A program made the translations under genes and the position numbers. Shown piece by piece: positions 1 through 8,168 of a DNA stretch of 25,736 nucleotides. The notes under the pieces were generated by a model that did no database searches, was not told the origin of the DNA, and saw only the letters and a list, made by a program, of their open reading frames with translations. Where the stretch lies: positions 1-25,736 of the forward strand of contig JAUXDE010000009.1 in assembly GCA_030618495.1 (NCBI GenBank). The letters run 5' to 3'. The DNA comes from Clostridia bacterium (GTDB lineage: Bacteria; UBA6262; WVXT01; JAUXBS01). Every line of letters starts with the position of its first letter. Positions within the stretch are counted from its first letter, which is position 1.

Positions 1-1023
1 GGCTTAGGGTACAGCTATGAGTACGGGTTAATGGGGACAGTCCAGTTGCAATGGAATAACCTGTTCGGCAGGGGGCAGAGGATAAATCTCATGGCGGACT
101 TTGGAGTGGGGGAAACTTCGGGGACACCGACAGGGCTTGGCGGCAGGACAAGAAACTTTCAGTTCAGTTTCACTGAGCCATGGCTTATGGGAAGACACAT
201 ACTTGCGGGTTTTGATATCTTCAGCACATACAGGTACCGTGACGCCTGGTCGGAAAACAGAACGGGAGTAACCGGAAAGATAGGTCCTCACCTGGACGAA
301 GATACAAATTTATTGTTTGCTTATACTTTTGAAGGAGTTACAATCCCGGACGCGAAGGATGAAACCCTGATAAGTGATGAAGCTAAGATCAACAGCACGC
401 TGTCAGCGTATTTGACAAGGGATACCAGGGACAACATCTTCGATGCCACAAGGGGTTCGAGGTTAAGTTTTTCCCTTAAGAAAACGGGAGGCATTCTCGG
501 GGGTGATAATGAGTATGAAAAAGTAGGTATTACCGGAAACGTGTTTATTCCCCTGTTTTGGAAATTTGTGTTGGGAGCCCAGGCGAGGTTTGGCGGATTA
601 AGAAGCAATATGGAAGAGGTTCCGATTTATGAGAGATATTTTGTCGGCGGCGGGGAAACGGTAAGGGGGTATGAATACGGTTTCAGGGTGCCTGAGATTG
701 GGGCGATTGACGGCGGCAAGTTGATGTTCGTCAGCAACATTGAGCTCAAAGTGCCCCTCGCCAAGCAGGGAAGGAATACCATAGTGCAGGGAGTGTTGTT
801 CCTTGATATCGGCGGCACATGGAACACTGTTGATGATATCCATTTTACACTGGGAGATGGAAGGACTAATCTAAAGGCGGGTATCGGGTTTGGTGTCCGT
901 TTTACGCCGATTCCGATGTTCCCGATAAGGCTTGACTGGGGAATTGGCCTGAACACCACGGATTATAAGGGCCATGCGCCCAGGGAGTTGAAGTTCTATC
1001 TGACCATAGGGCCGACATTTTAA
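1..1023 (+). CDS. bamA: Outer membrane protein assembly factor BamA, C-terminal barrel (5' truncated by window edge)
   Basis: The frame is open from base 1, so the gene begins before the window; an internal Met at 31 is not the real start. The visible 340 residues are the Omp85-type 16-stranded barrel. Early strands carry the sequence NNLFGRGQ, typical of the barrel entry in BamA. The conserved loop 6 motif VRGY is encoded at 661-672, preceded by the usual YFVGGGET-type strand. The protein ends in an aromatic-rich last strand finishing with Phe, the usual outer-membrane insertion signal. BamA folds and inserts beta-barrel proteins in the outer membrane. The order BamA, Skp/OmpH, LpxD, LpxC/FabZ, LpxA is a classic envelope cluster, which supports BamA over TamA or another Omp85 member. 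POTRA domains would lie upstream and cannot be checked here. Confidence 0.93.
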   Translation, partial: GLGYSYEYGLMGTVQLQWNNLFGRGQRINLMADFGVGETSGTPTGLGGRTRNFQFSFTEPWLMGRHILAGFDIFSTYRYRDAWSENRTGVTGKIGPHLDEDTNLLFAYTFEGVTIPDAKDETLISDEAKINSTLSAYLTRDTRDNIFDATRGSRLSFSLKKTGGILGGDNEYEKVGITGNVFIPLFWKFVLGAQARFGGLRSNMEEVPIYERYFVGGGETVRGYEYGFRVPEIGAIDGGKLMFVSNIELKVPLAKQGRNTIVQGVLFLDIGGTWNTVDDIHFTLGDGRTNLKAGIGFGVRFTPIPMFPIRLDWGIGLNTTDYKGHAPRELKFYLTIGPTF

Positions 1024-1121
1024 TTTAAATAGGGACAGACACCTATTTAATTGAAAATAAGAAATAAGTAAATAGAATAAGATAATGAACACAGATAAAT
1101 AGGTGTCTGTCCCTATTTAAA
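1024..1121. repeat. GGGACA-type palindromic repeat: 26-bp perfect inverted repeat, copy 1
   Basis: Bases 1024-1049 and 1096-1121 are perfect reverse complements (26 of 26), separated by 46 AT-rich bases. The core of the left arm reads AGGGACAGACACCTATTTA. The left arm begins directly after the bamA stop codon and the right arm ends just before the GGAGG ribosome binding site of the next gene. There is no T-run after the stem, so it does not look like an ordinary intrinsic terminator. A related element sits at 25479-25570. The pattern fits a dispersed REP/MITE-like family of the kind mobilised by REP-associated (Y1) transposases; that assignment is inference. Confidence 0.85.
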
Positions 1122-1134
1122 CTGGAGGCAAATT

Positions 1135-1788
1135 ATGATTAAAAAAATAGTTTTTATGATAATTACTTTAAGTTTATTTTTCCCCTTCCCGGTTTCTCCG
1201 GTAAAATCGGCTGTATTATCGTCCACCAGAATTGCATTTGTGGATATTGAGAGAGTGTTTAATGAGTATAAAGGAACAAAAGACGCAAAGAAAAAAGTGA
1301 GCGAGGAAGTTCGTATGAAGAGGGAAAAGATAATCATGATGGAAGTAGCCATAAGAGAACTGGAAGAGAAGATTGCCGGGGGAATAACAACTTTAAAGGG
1401 GCTGATCCATGATGAAGAAATAATGACACCTGATGGGTATGAATTGAAATATGGTACGGGTAGTTTAAAGACGCAAAATATGGATGTTGTCGGCTCTACA
1501 GGCGCAATAGAAGTTGCCGTGTCCACGGACTCTGTGAAATTATCCGAAACTGAAATGCTTGCCGTCAAAAAGAAGGAAATTGAGGATGTGATTCAGAATG
1601 TCAGGGAAAGCCTTCTTGATACGGAAGGTATAATGAAGGAAAGAATCATGGGGCATATTTACGATGTGATAAGAGATGTCGCCGAAGAGGAAGGGTACTG
1701 TATCGTTCTTAACAAGGAAGATGTTCTGTTCAGCGAAGAGGAGAGCATTGATTTAACTGAAAAAATTATTCAGAAACTGAATGAGTAA
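1135..1788 (+). CDS. Skp/OmpH-family periplasmic chaperone
   Basis: The 217-aa product starts with a signal peptide (lysines, then a hydrophobic stretch to about residue 26). It continues with [20 protein letters not shown], the conserved N-terminal beta-strand and first coiled-coil turn of the OmpH/Skp family. Charged heptad-like helices follow, and the C-terminal end ([12 protein letters not shown]) matches the DITEEVLKKLN-type family ending. Skp trimers hold unfolded outer-membrane proteins in the periplasm and deliver them to BamA, encoded just upstream. The protein is longer than most Skp proteins (about 160-180 aa): residues ~80-135 form a non-helical-looking insert rich in Gly, Thr and Val. 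The start is supported by GGAGG at 1124-1128. The gene is separated from bamA by the inverted repeat, so the two may not be strictly co-transcribed. Confidence 0.85.
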   Translation: MIKKIVFMIITLSLFFPFPVSPVKSAVLSSTRIAFVDIERVFNEYKGTKDAKKKVSEEVRMKREKIIMMEVAIRELEEKIAGGITTLKGLIHDEEIMTPDGYELKYGTGSLKTQNMDVVGSTGAIEVAVSTDSVKLSETEMLAVKKKEIEDVIQNVRESLLDTEGIMKERIMGHIYDVIRDVAEEEGYCIVLNKEDVLFSEEESIDLTEKIIQKLNE

Positions 1789-1805
1789 TTCGTGAGAGGG
1801 TTAAA

Positions 1806-2813
1806 ATGAAGTTAAAAGAAATTGCCCGGCTGGTAAACGGAAAAATACAGGGAGAAAGCGACCCGGAAATTACTTCAGTAGCGCAGCTTGATGAGGCCAT
1901 GAGGGGGCAGGTGACGTTTCTGGCTAACCCTAAATATGTTTCATTATTACCGGTAACAAAGGCCTCGGCTGTTATTGTTCAGGAAGGGAAGTCATATCCC
2001 GGAGTTACAGTTCCGTTAGTGTTTGTGAAGAACGTTTATGTAGCGCTGGCGGGGATTCTAAAGAAACTGATGCCGCCTATGCGGGAAATAATAAAGGGAA
2101 TAAGTAAAAACAGTGTCATCGGCAAGAAAGTCAGGCTGGGGAAAAACGCTGCGGTTGGCGATTATGCGGTTATCGGGGACGGGGTGTCAATAGGAGATGA
2201 TTCCCAGGTACATCCGAATGTTTGTATTGGCCCGGGCGCGGAGATTGGCAGCAATGTTCTGATTTGTCCGAACGTTACGATAATGCACGGGGTAAAGCTC
2301 GGGAACAATGTTATCGTACAAAGCGGCACTGTTATAGGTTCCGATGGTTACGGGTACGCAACCGTTGACGGCAGGCATTTCAAGGTGCCTCAGGTGGGAA
2401 CTGTGGTGGTTGAAGATGATGTTGAAATCGGCGCAAATGTAACGATTGACAGGGCGGCCATAGGTAAAACCGTTATTGGCGCGGGAACGAAGATAGATAA
2501 CCTTGTGATGATTGCGCATAATGTAAAAATAGGAAAAAACTGCCTGATTATCGCGCAGGTTGGAATATCCGGAAGTACGGTGGTTGGAAACAACGTGATA
2601 ATTGCCGGACAGGCAGGTCTCGTGGGACATATTGAAATCGGTGATAATGCAGTGGTTGGCGCAAAGTCGGGCGTTTCAAAGAGCGTGCCTGCCAATCAAA
2701 TAGTGTCCGGTTACCATGCCAGGGAACATAAACTGTCAAGACGGATAGTAGTTCAGCAGGAAAAGCTGACACAGCTGTTTAAGGATGTGAAGGAATTAAA
2801 AGATAAAAAATAG
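1806..2813 (+). CDS. lpxD: UDP-3-O-acylglucosamine N-acyltransferase LpxD
   Basis: The 335-aa product has the two-part LpxD layout. An N-terminal domain (residues 1-~95) binds uridine and has the family pattern around FLANPKY. A left-handed beta-helix follows (residues ~100-300), visible as repeated hexapeptides with I/V-G at regular spacing. The C-terminal helix (~305-335) is charged. The catalytic base is His238 in MIAHNVKIG, equivalent to E. coli His239. LpxD adds the second, N-linked hydroxyacyl chain to UDP-GlcN from acyl-ACP, the third step of lipid A synthesis. Length and motifs are normal. The start is 17 bases after the Skp stop, behind a GAGAGGG ribosome binding site, so the two are probably one transcript. 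Confidence 0.96.
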   Translation: MKLKEIARLVNGKIQGESDPEITSVAQLDEAMRGQVTFLANPKYVSLLPVTKASAVIVQEGKSYPGVTVPLVFVKNVYVALAGILKKLMPPMREIIKGISKNSVIGKKVRLGKNAAVGDYAVIGDGVSIGDDSQVHPNVCIGPGAEIGSNVLICPNVTIMHGVKLGNNVIVQSGTVIGSDGYGYATVDGRHFKVPQVGTVVVEDDVEIGANVTIDRAAIGKTVIGAGTKIDNLVMIAHNVKIGKNCLIIAQVGISGSTVVGNNVIIAGQAGLVGHIEIGDNAVVGAKSGVSKSVPANQIVSGYHAREHKLSRRIVVQQEKLTQLFKDVKELKDKK

Positions 2814-2824
2814 AAAGGGAACCC

Positions 2825-4168
2825 ATGGAAAAACAAAAAACGATTAAGAAGTCCGTAACATATTCGGGCGTTGGACTGCATACCGGCAATGAAACTCTGG
2901 TTACTTTCAAACCGGCCGGGCCGGGTACGGGGATAATATTCATAAGGACGGACCTGCCGGGAAAGCCCGTAATAGAGGCAAGTATAGATAACGTGGTTGA
3001 TGTATCCAGGGGAACGACCCTTGGAAAGAACGGGGATAGCCTCCATACGACGGAACACCTGATGGCTGCCCTGTGCGGTTTTGGAATTGATAACCTGAAG
3101 GTCGAAGTAAACGGGAATGAGCTTCCGGTGGGGGACGGCAGTTCCAAGCCTTACGTTGAGATTATAGAAAAGGCGGGGATTCAGGAGCAGGATGCCGTGA
3201 AGGAATATTTTATTGTGACCAAGCCAATCAGGTATTCTTCGGAGAAAGCGTCTCTGGTGGTGATCCCGTCCAATGAATTTAAAATCAGTTGTACGATTAA
3301 TTATAATCATCCCGTGCTTAAAACGCAGTTCCGCTCATTTTCCATAAACGAAAATACTTTGAAAAACGAAATCGCCGATGCAAGGACTTATTGTTTTGAC
3401 ACTGAAGTTAAGCAATTACAGGAACAGGGGCTTATTAAAGGGGGGAGTGTCAGAAATGCCGTGGTAATCTGCAATGATGGAATATATAATGACGAAAAAC
3501 TCAGGTTTCCGGACGAATTTGTACGTCATAAAATACTTGATTTAATGGGTGATGTTTATCTTCTCGGCAGGCCTATTAAGGCGCATATTATTGCCATTTG
3601 CTGCGGGCATGCTTCAAATATAGCCCTGACAAAAAAGATGAAAAAAATACTTAAAGAACTCATAATGTTGAAAACCGACATTATTGGGGACAGGGAGAAA
3701 TTTGAAGGAAGAGAACTCGGCAAGGAGGAAATCAAGAAACTGATTCCACACAGGAAACCGTTCTTGTTTATTGACAGGGTTATTATAAATGAAAAAGAGT
3801 TAAAAGCGATCGGGTATAAGTATGTTGACCCCGGTGAATATTTTTTTGAAGGGCACTTTCCCGGCTCTCCGATTATGCCGGGGGTTCTGGTAATTGAAGC
3901 TATGGCTCAAACGGGCTGTGTTTTATTTATGGCGCGCGCGGGGGTACAGAGTAAGCTGCCTTATTTTATAGCCATCGAGGATGTGAAATTCCGTAAGGCT
4001 GTCTACCCGGGAGACGAACTGTGTTTTGAAATAGAGGTTTTAAGAGATCGTCTGGTGGGTGGTAAAGTCCGAGCCAAGGCTTATGTCAAAGATAATCTCA
4101 TGGTGGAAGCGGAATTCATGGTGGCGCTGGTGGGCAAAGAAATTGAAAGGAAAGGGAAGGGAAACTAA
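2825..4168 (+). CDS. lpxC: Bifunctional UDP-3-O-acyl-GlcNAc deacetylase / 3-hydroxyacyl-ACP dehydratase (LpxC-FabZ fusion)
   Basis: The 447-aa protein is two enzymes in one chain. Residues 1-~285 are LpxC: Glu77 and His78 in TTEHLMAA, His235 and Asp239 in HKILDLMGD, and His262 in CGHASN correspond to the catalytic Glu, the zinc ligands and the second catalytic His of Aquifex LpxC (offset 3 positions or fewer). Residues ~300-447 are FabZ: IPHRKPFLFIDRV, then catalytic His344 in FEGHFPGSPIMPGV and Glu358 in IEAMAQ. LpxC performs the committed step of lipid A synthesis. FabZ dehydrates 3-hydroxyacyl-ACP, pulling the same substrate pool into fatty acids, so the fusion ties the two competing pathways together. 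Such fusions are established in Bacteroidota and some other phyla. Its stop overlaps the lpxA start by one base. Confidence 0.96.
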   Translation: MEKQKTIKKSVTYSGVGLHTGNETLVTFKPAGPGTGIIFIRTDLPGKPVIEASIDNVVDVSRGTTLGKNGDSLHTTEHLMAALCGFGIDNLKVEVNGNELPVGDGSSKPYVEIIEKAGIQEQDAVKEYFIVTKPIRYSSEKASLVVIPSNEFKISCTINYNHPVLKTQFRSFSINENTLKNEIADARTYCFDTEVKQLQEQGLIKGGSVRNAVVICNDGIYNDEKLRFPDEFVRHKILDLMGDVYLLGRPIKAHIIAICCGHASNIALTKKMKKILKELIMLKTDIIGDREKFEGRELGKEEIKKLIPHRKPFLFIDRVIINEKELKAIGYKYVDPGEYFFEGHFPGSPIMPGVLVIEAMAQTGCVLFMARAGVQSKLPYFIAIEDVKFRKAVYPGDELCFEIEVLRDRLVGGKVRAKAYVKDNLMVEAEFMVALVGKEIERKGKGN

Positions 4169-4947
4169 TGATTCATAAAACCGCGTTAATTAATCCGGAT
4201 GCGATAATTGCAGAAGATGTTGAAATAGGGCCGTTTACGATAATCGGGGGAAGTGTAAGCATCGGCAAGGGCACAAAGATAGGGGCTCGTGTGATTGTTG
4301 AGGGAGATGCCCAGATAGGAGAGAACTGCCAGGTTTTTACGGGAGCAATAATAGGTAACATGCCGCAGGACCTGAAGTACGGGGGGGAGCATACGAAGGT
4401 TATTATAGGTAACAACAACATTATCAGGGAGTACGTAACAATTAACCGCGGCACTCAATTAACAGGAAAGACGGTTATAGGTGAGAAGAACCTTATAATG
4501 TCCTATGCCCACATAGCCCATGATTGTGTTATAGGGGATGAAGTGATACTTGCAAATGCCGTTACCATGGCAGGACATGTTATTGTTGATGATAAGGCAA
4601 TTGTGGGTGGATTGAGTCCTGTTCACCAGTTTGTCAGGATAGGGACGCTGTCAATCGTAGGGGGGGGCTCTAGGGTTGCAAAAGACGTTCCACCGTACTG
4701 CATGGCTGCGGGAGCTCCTATAAGGATGTTTGGCCTTAATGTAGTCGGGTTGGAAAGGAATAATTTTTCACATGATGTTAAGTCGCAGATAAAAAAAGCT
4801 TATAAAATACTCTTCCGTTCCAAGTTAAACACCACACAAGCGCTGAAGAAATTAGAGAAGGAGCCGGATCTTTCGGATGAGGTTATGCAGTTCATGTCGT
4901 TTATCAGGGAATCGGAAAGGGGTATTTGCAAGGAAGAGACAGCTTAA
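4168..4947 (+). CDS. lpxA: Acyl-ACP--UDP-N-acetylglucosamine O-acyltransferase LpxA
   Basis: The 259-aa product is a left-handed beta-helix acyltransferase with the LpxA signature. It has hexapeptide repeats from residue 12, the IGNMPQDLKYGGE loop (residues 62-74), REYVTINRGT, and catalytic His118 in AHIAHDC (E. coli His125). The C-terminal helical domain (~190-259) is present. LpxA transfers a 3-hydroxyacyl chain from acyl-ACP to UDP-GlcNAc, the first step of lipid A synthesis in the cytoplasm. The start codon shares one base with the lpxC-fabZ stop (TAATG), implying translational coupling. Length is normal. No lpxB, lpxI or lpxK follows; a new promoter and unrelated surface genes begin after the stop. 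Confidence 0.96.
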   Translation: MIHKTALINPDAIIAEDVEIGPFTIIGGSVSIGKGTKIGARVIVEGDAQIGENCQVFTGAIIGNMPQDLKYGGEHTKVIIGNNNIIREYVTINRGTQLTGKTVIGEKNLIMSYAHIAHDCVIGDEVILANAVTMAGHVIVDDKAIVGGLSPVHQFVRIGTLSIVGGGSRVAKDVPPYCMAAGAPIRMFGLNVVGLERNNFSHDVKSQIKKAYKILFRSKLNTTQALKKLEKEPDLSDEVMQFMSFIRESERGICKEETA

Positions 4948-4971
4948 TAACACTAAAACCAACAAAAATTC

Positions 4972-5000
4972 TTGACATGAATAGGCAATAATGCTTTAAT
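4972..5000 (+). promoter_or_regulatory. Sigma70-type promoter for the lipoprotein/barrel genes
   Basis: TTGACA at 4972-4977, a 17-base spacer, then TTTAAT at 4995-5000. The -10 region lies in an unusual run in which TGCTTTAA occurs twice back to back (4992-5007), followed by GCTTTAAT. The next gene starts at 5050 behind GGAGG. It marks the break between the lipid A operon and the surface-protein block. Confidence 0.6.
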
Positions 5001-5049
5001 GCTTTAAGCTTTAATATCAAAGACGAAAAAAAAGTTGAAGGAGGATAAA

Positions 5050-5991
5050 ATGTCAAAAAAATTCAGGTTAGTCATTACTCTTGTTCTTGGAATAGTATTC
5101 CTGTGGGGGTGCGGCACGGTTCCAAGGAAGTCGAAGAAACCCATAGAAAACGTGAAGGTTTTTAAGGGGTCTTATGATAATGTATGGTACGCGGCTATAG
5201 ACATGTTAGGGAAACTTGAATTTCCTCTGGTGCTGTCGCAGAAAAGGGATGGGATTATCACCACTGACTGGGTGAAGTTTAAGCGGAAAACTTACAGCCT
5301 GGGGATAAAGAGCTGGAAGGAAAGGTCAAACCTTGAAAAGGTCCAGGTGAGCCTGAGAATACTCTCTGTCGGTGACGGGATAGAAGTTAAGGCAACTGTT
5401 TTTAACGAGGATTTCGTGGGTATCAAGGGAATGTTGTGGAAATCTCACTGGATGAAGACGTACAGCAAGGGTGAACTTGAAAAGGATATGCTGTCCAAAA
5501 TCAGTATAGAGCTTGAAGGAGAAGAAGCAATTCTGACGCTGACTGCCCAGCCCGATCAGCTGGTTTCCGACAAAAAGAGCGTAGCTCTTGTCACGGCAAG
5601 CATGATTGATGAAAACGGAAACCTGGTGATTTCGGCTAACGGCAAGGTCATGTTCAGCGTTTCGGGACCTGCAAAACTATCAGGGAAAAACCCGGCTAAA
5701 ATGAAAGCCGGAGTTGCCGTGATAAAAGTCAAGTCAACCAAAGAGGCCGGCAACATTGAAGTAACAGCTGCGTTTCAGGACGTGACATCCGAGGCGATAA
5801 CGATAGTGTCCGCTTATCCTGTTGAGGAAGTTCCGGCTGAGGAAGTCCCGGCTGAGGAAGCCCCTGTTGAAGAAGTCCCGGCTGAGGAAGTTCCCGCTGA
5901 GGAAGTTCCGGCTGAGGAAGTCCCGGCTGAGGAAGTTCCGGCTGAGGAAGTTCCGGCTGAGGAAGTTCCCGCTGAGGAAGCAGGCGAATAA
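5050..5991 (+). CDS. Lipoprotein with BamC-like domain, Ig-like domain and (A/V)EEVP repeat tail
   Basis: I chose the ATG at 5050, after AAGGAGGA, rather than the in-frame ATG at 5035, giving 313 aa. A signal peptide ends in the lipobox LWGC, so Cys21 would be lipidated. Residues ~35-150 resemble the small helix-grip domain seen in BamC/NlpB-type lipoproteins: VFKGSYDNVWYAAIDML, then a DGIITTDW strand. Residues ~155-255 look like a bacterial Ig-like fold (LTAQPDQLVSDKKSVALVTA). The tail, residues ~258-313, is ten and a half (A/V)EEVP units, acidic and proline-rich, likely extended. The role is unknown; the BamC-like part suggests an outer-membrane anchored periplasmic protein, possibly a spacer. 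It is the first gene after a strong promoter and precedes the first lipoprotein/barrel cassette. The domain assignments are by eye and moderate. Confidence 0.75.
   Translation: MSKKFRLVITLVLGIVFLWGCGTVPRKSKKPIENVKVFKGSYDNVWYAAIDMLGKLEFPLVLSQKRDGIITTDWVKFKRKTYSLGIKSWKERSNLEKVQVSLRILSVGDGIEVKATVFNEDFVGIKGMLWKSHWMKTYSKGELEKDMLSKISIELEGEEAILTLTAQPDQLVSDKKSVALVTASMIDENGNLVISANGKVMFSVSGPAKLSGKNPAKMKAGVAVIKVKSTKEAGNIEVTAAFQDVTSEAITIVSAYPVEEVPAEEVPAEEAPVEEVPAEEVPAEEVPAEEVPAEEVPAEEVPAEEVPAEEAGE
5821..5985 (+). repeat. 15-bp tandem repeat encoding (A/V)EEVP
   Basis: Ten consecutive 15-base units plus a diverged eleventh, consensus GCTGAGGAAGTTCCG, lie in frame in the 3' end of the lipoprotein gene. 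Units differ mainly at silent third positions (TTCCG, TCCCG, TTCCC). Two units begin with GTT (Val) instead of GCT, and one has CCCCT. Such arrays change copy number by slippage or recombination, so tail length may vary between strains. Confidence 0.9.
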
Positions 5992-6008
5992 AGAAGTACG
6001 GAGAGAAA

Positions 6009-6761
6009 ATGGAAAAAGGAAAAATTATTATATCGGTTATGATTGCATGTTTCCTGTCGGCGGTTGTCGCGGGATGCAATATCTTCGGGTTCCTTCATCC
6101 GGCAACTCCGGACCTGAGTACCGGCACCGTTGATGAGCATATAGCGCAGGGAAGGAAACTTCTAAATGCGGCAGATTATGCCGGAGCTGCAAAGGAGTTC
6201 CAGTACGCCATTGACAAGGGCACGGCATCGGACCCGCAGGACAACGTCACCGACGCATACTATTACCATGCGGTGGCGTATTCAAGGGACAGGGACGTGG
6301 ATGCGCTTGGCGTCATGTTAAAAATGATAACAAGCATGGGTTCAGCAGAAAAAACAAGCCTTCTTGAGGGGTTTGAACCGGATGAAATAGATAATATTTA
6401 TTATACCAGCGATGTAGCCAGGGAGGACCTGTGGGCGGTATTTAAGGGTACGGATTTCAGGCAGATTGAGATAAGGCCTGAGAACGTCTACTTTGATTTA
6501 ACCATGTGTTCCGTCTTGAAGGCGGTTACAAGCATAAGCAGGGCATCATCCGGACTTGGATTGGCATTTGAGGGTGGAAGTGTTGTGTTTACCAGCACTG
6601 CAGCTTACGCAGGTCTGTCAGTAGAGGAAAAAGCTGCTTTAAAAGCGAATATCGAGGATTCAATGGAATCAATTGACGAAATATCGGAAATTTTCGGCGA
6701 TGATAACGAGATGGGCACGATAGTCGGGGATTTGGATTCTTTCTTTGACGATTTGGAATAA
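6009..6761 (+). CDS. Cassette 1 lipoprotein (TPR-like N-terminus)
   Basis: The 250-aa product has a signal peptide with lipobox VAGC (lipidated Cys23) followed at once by NIFGFLHP. The same position in the two paralogous lipoproteins reads NVFSWLHTP and, slightly later, NIFAWLDPP, so this is a family-defining motif. Residues ~42-110 look like one or two TPR-type helical hairpins: AQGRKLLNAADYAGAAKEFQ, then a DAYYYHAVAYSR helix. The rest is helical and acidic at the end. I do not recognise a named family. The gene ends exactly where the barrel gene begins (no spacer), so the two proteins are surely made together and probably work together at the outer membrane. GGAG at 6000-6003 supports the start. 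Confidence 0.8.
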   Translation: MEKGKIIISVMIACFLSAVVAGCNIFGFLHPATPDLSTGTVDEHIAQGRKLLNAADYAGAAKEFQYAIDKGTASDPQDNVTDAYYYHAVAYSRDRDVDALGVMLKMITSMGSAEKTSLLEGFEPDEIDNIYYTSDVAREDLWAVFKGTDFRQIEIRPENVYFDLTMCSVLKAVTSISRASSGLGLAFEGGSVVFTSTAAYAGLSVEEKAALKANIEDSMESIDEISEIFGDDNEMGTIVGDLDSFFDDLE

Positions 6762-7925
6762 ATGAATAAAAGATTAATATTATTAATAATTTTTCTTCTA
6801 ACAACGCATTTCATCCGGTTTGTTCCGGATTTATATGCCGCGGAGCGCCAGCCGGTCCTGTGGAGCATACGCTCAATGGGTATGGGAGGCGCGGGTATAG
6901 TGGTGGCAAATACCGATGATTCCATTATATTCAACCCCGCCTGTGTTTCATCTGTCCCCGGCCCGAAATTAACTATTGTCGCTCCGTCTGTTGGAATAGC
7001 TGATGGCATCGTAAGTGAAATTAGCTATGTTATAGGTGAATTGGCAACTGAAATTATGAGTATGAGTGATATTGCAGACATAGCCAATAACGATAAGATG
7101 AAAGAATGGCTTAACGCTGAGCATAATATAGGTTTTGACCCCGGTTTTAGTTTATCCTTTGTGTCCCCGTTGAAGTTCAAGGATTATCAAATGGGTTGCG
7201 GGTTCGGTGTTTACGGCAATGCCCTTGCGAATTTAGGAATAGGGCAGGGAGTGTGGTCCCCGTTCATGGACATAGATGTAATTGCGGACGGGGTGGGGGT
7301 TGGGGCGGTGGCTTTTGATATCTTTTCACCGATTGATATGCTTAATCCCATTACCGTCGGCATAAGCGCAAAACTTCTTGCCAGGGCTAAAATAGACGAA
7401 TATGAATCATTGTTCAGTATGATAATGGAATCAGCGAGTAGTGAAACGTACTGGGTAGACAAGTTCAGCAATTTCCTGCAAACAGGCATAGGAGTAGGCA
7501 TTGACCTGGGCTTCCTTTACAAGTGGAGTGACGGCGACGTGGGAGTGGGGCTTACCGTTAAGAACCTGGGCGGGTTGAAATTGGGTTACGCTTCCGGAGC
7601 GGCAACCATTCCCCAGATAATAAATTTTGGCTGGGGCTGTAACTACGGGAAATTAATACTTGCCTGCGATGTTCATGATGTGCTGGGAACGGGAGACTTG
7701 CTCAAGAAGGTTCATATCGGCGCGGAGTACCCTCTGGGGGCGTTACTTTTCCTGCGCGGCGGGTTCAGTTCGGGCTGGCCCACGGCGGGCGCAAGGCTTG
7801 CGATTGACCTGATAATTGTCAAGTTCTATATTGAGTACGCGTTGACGGCAAACGAACTCGGCGAGTACGCGGGCCAGTGGGGCGATTATTATCACAGGGC
7901 TTCAATAACCATGCAGTTCTTCTAA
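6762..7925 (+). CDS. Cassette 1 outer-membrane beta-barrel, PorV/UPF0164-like
   Basis: The 387-aa product has a signal peptide (~1-27) and then SIRSMGMGGAGIVVANTDDS followed by FNPACVSS. This is the RSxGMGGAGVA...YNPAG start of the PorV/UPF0164/FadL-like barrels. The remaining sequence alternates hydrophobic and polar residues with many Gly, as expected for beta-strands, and ends in ITMQFF with a terminal Phe, the barrel insertion signal. The C-terminal half shares a block with the two other barrels here: DVHD, then KVHIGAEY, then LRGGFSSGW, then IEY. The start codon follows the lipoprotein stop directly. Function is unknown; related barrels act in secretion (type IX PorV) or hydrophobic compound uptake, but nothing here fixes a substrate. 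Confidence 0.8.
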   Translation: MNKRLILLIIFLLTTHFIRFVPDLYAAERQPVLWSIRSMGMGGAGIVVANTDDSIIFNPACVSSVPGPKLTIVAPSVGIADGIVSEISYVIGELATEIMSMSDIADIANNDKMKEWLNAEHNIGFDPGFSLSFVSPLKFKDYQMGCGFGVYGNALANLGIGQGVWSPFMDIDVIADGVGVGAVAFDIFSPIDMLNPITVGISAKLLARAKIDEYESLFSMIMESASSETYWVDKFSNFLQTGIGVGIDLGFLYKWSDGDVGVGLTVKNLGGLKLGYASGAATIPQIINFGWGCNYGKLILACDVHDVLGTGDLLKKVHIGAEYPLGALLFLRGGFSSGWPTAGARLAIDLIIVKFYIEYALTANELGEYAGQWGDYYHRASITMQFF

Positions 7926-7942
7926 GAAGGAGATGTACGTAC

Positions 7943-8158
7943 ATGGATAAGGAAAAGAAAGTAAAGCAAAAAGTTCCGGTGCAGGGAATAAGCAGGAGGG
8001 GCCGCAAGATATTGACTTTTGGAATCATCGGTTACGTTCTGGCGTTTGTCATTCTTGCGATGGTGGATTCCGAGGCAACCAACTGGGCGTCCGTTGTTTC
8101 ACCGGTGCTTTTCGTTTCAAGTTTTATAGTGATTTCGCTTGGAATAATAGCAAAGTGA
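7943..8158 (+). CDS. Small two-helix membrane protein (71 aa)
   Basis: I chose the ATG at 7943, with AAGGAG at 7927-7932, over longer starts that would run back inside the barrel gene. The product has a basic N-terminus (KEKKVKQK and RRGRK, residues 3-22) and two hydrophobic helices at about 24-41 and 51-69, separated by the short polar loop VDSEATNW. By the positive-inside rule the N-terminus should be cytoplasmic. I do not recognise a family. It lies 17 bases after the cassette 1 barrel and 10 bases before another tiny membrane gene, so it belongs to the same transcript. Confidence 0.65.
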   Translation: MDKEKKVKQKVPVQGISRRGRKILTFGIIGYVLAFVILAMVDSEATNWASVVSPVLFVSSFIVISLGIIAK

Positions 8159-8168
8159 GGAAATTATC

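Noticed and set aside
5729-6140. Long antisense frames and a shifted + frame across the EEVP repeat region
   Set aside because: They are translations of the 15-base repeat in other frames (all multiples of three), with no start signal and low-complexity products.
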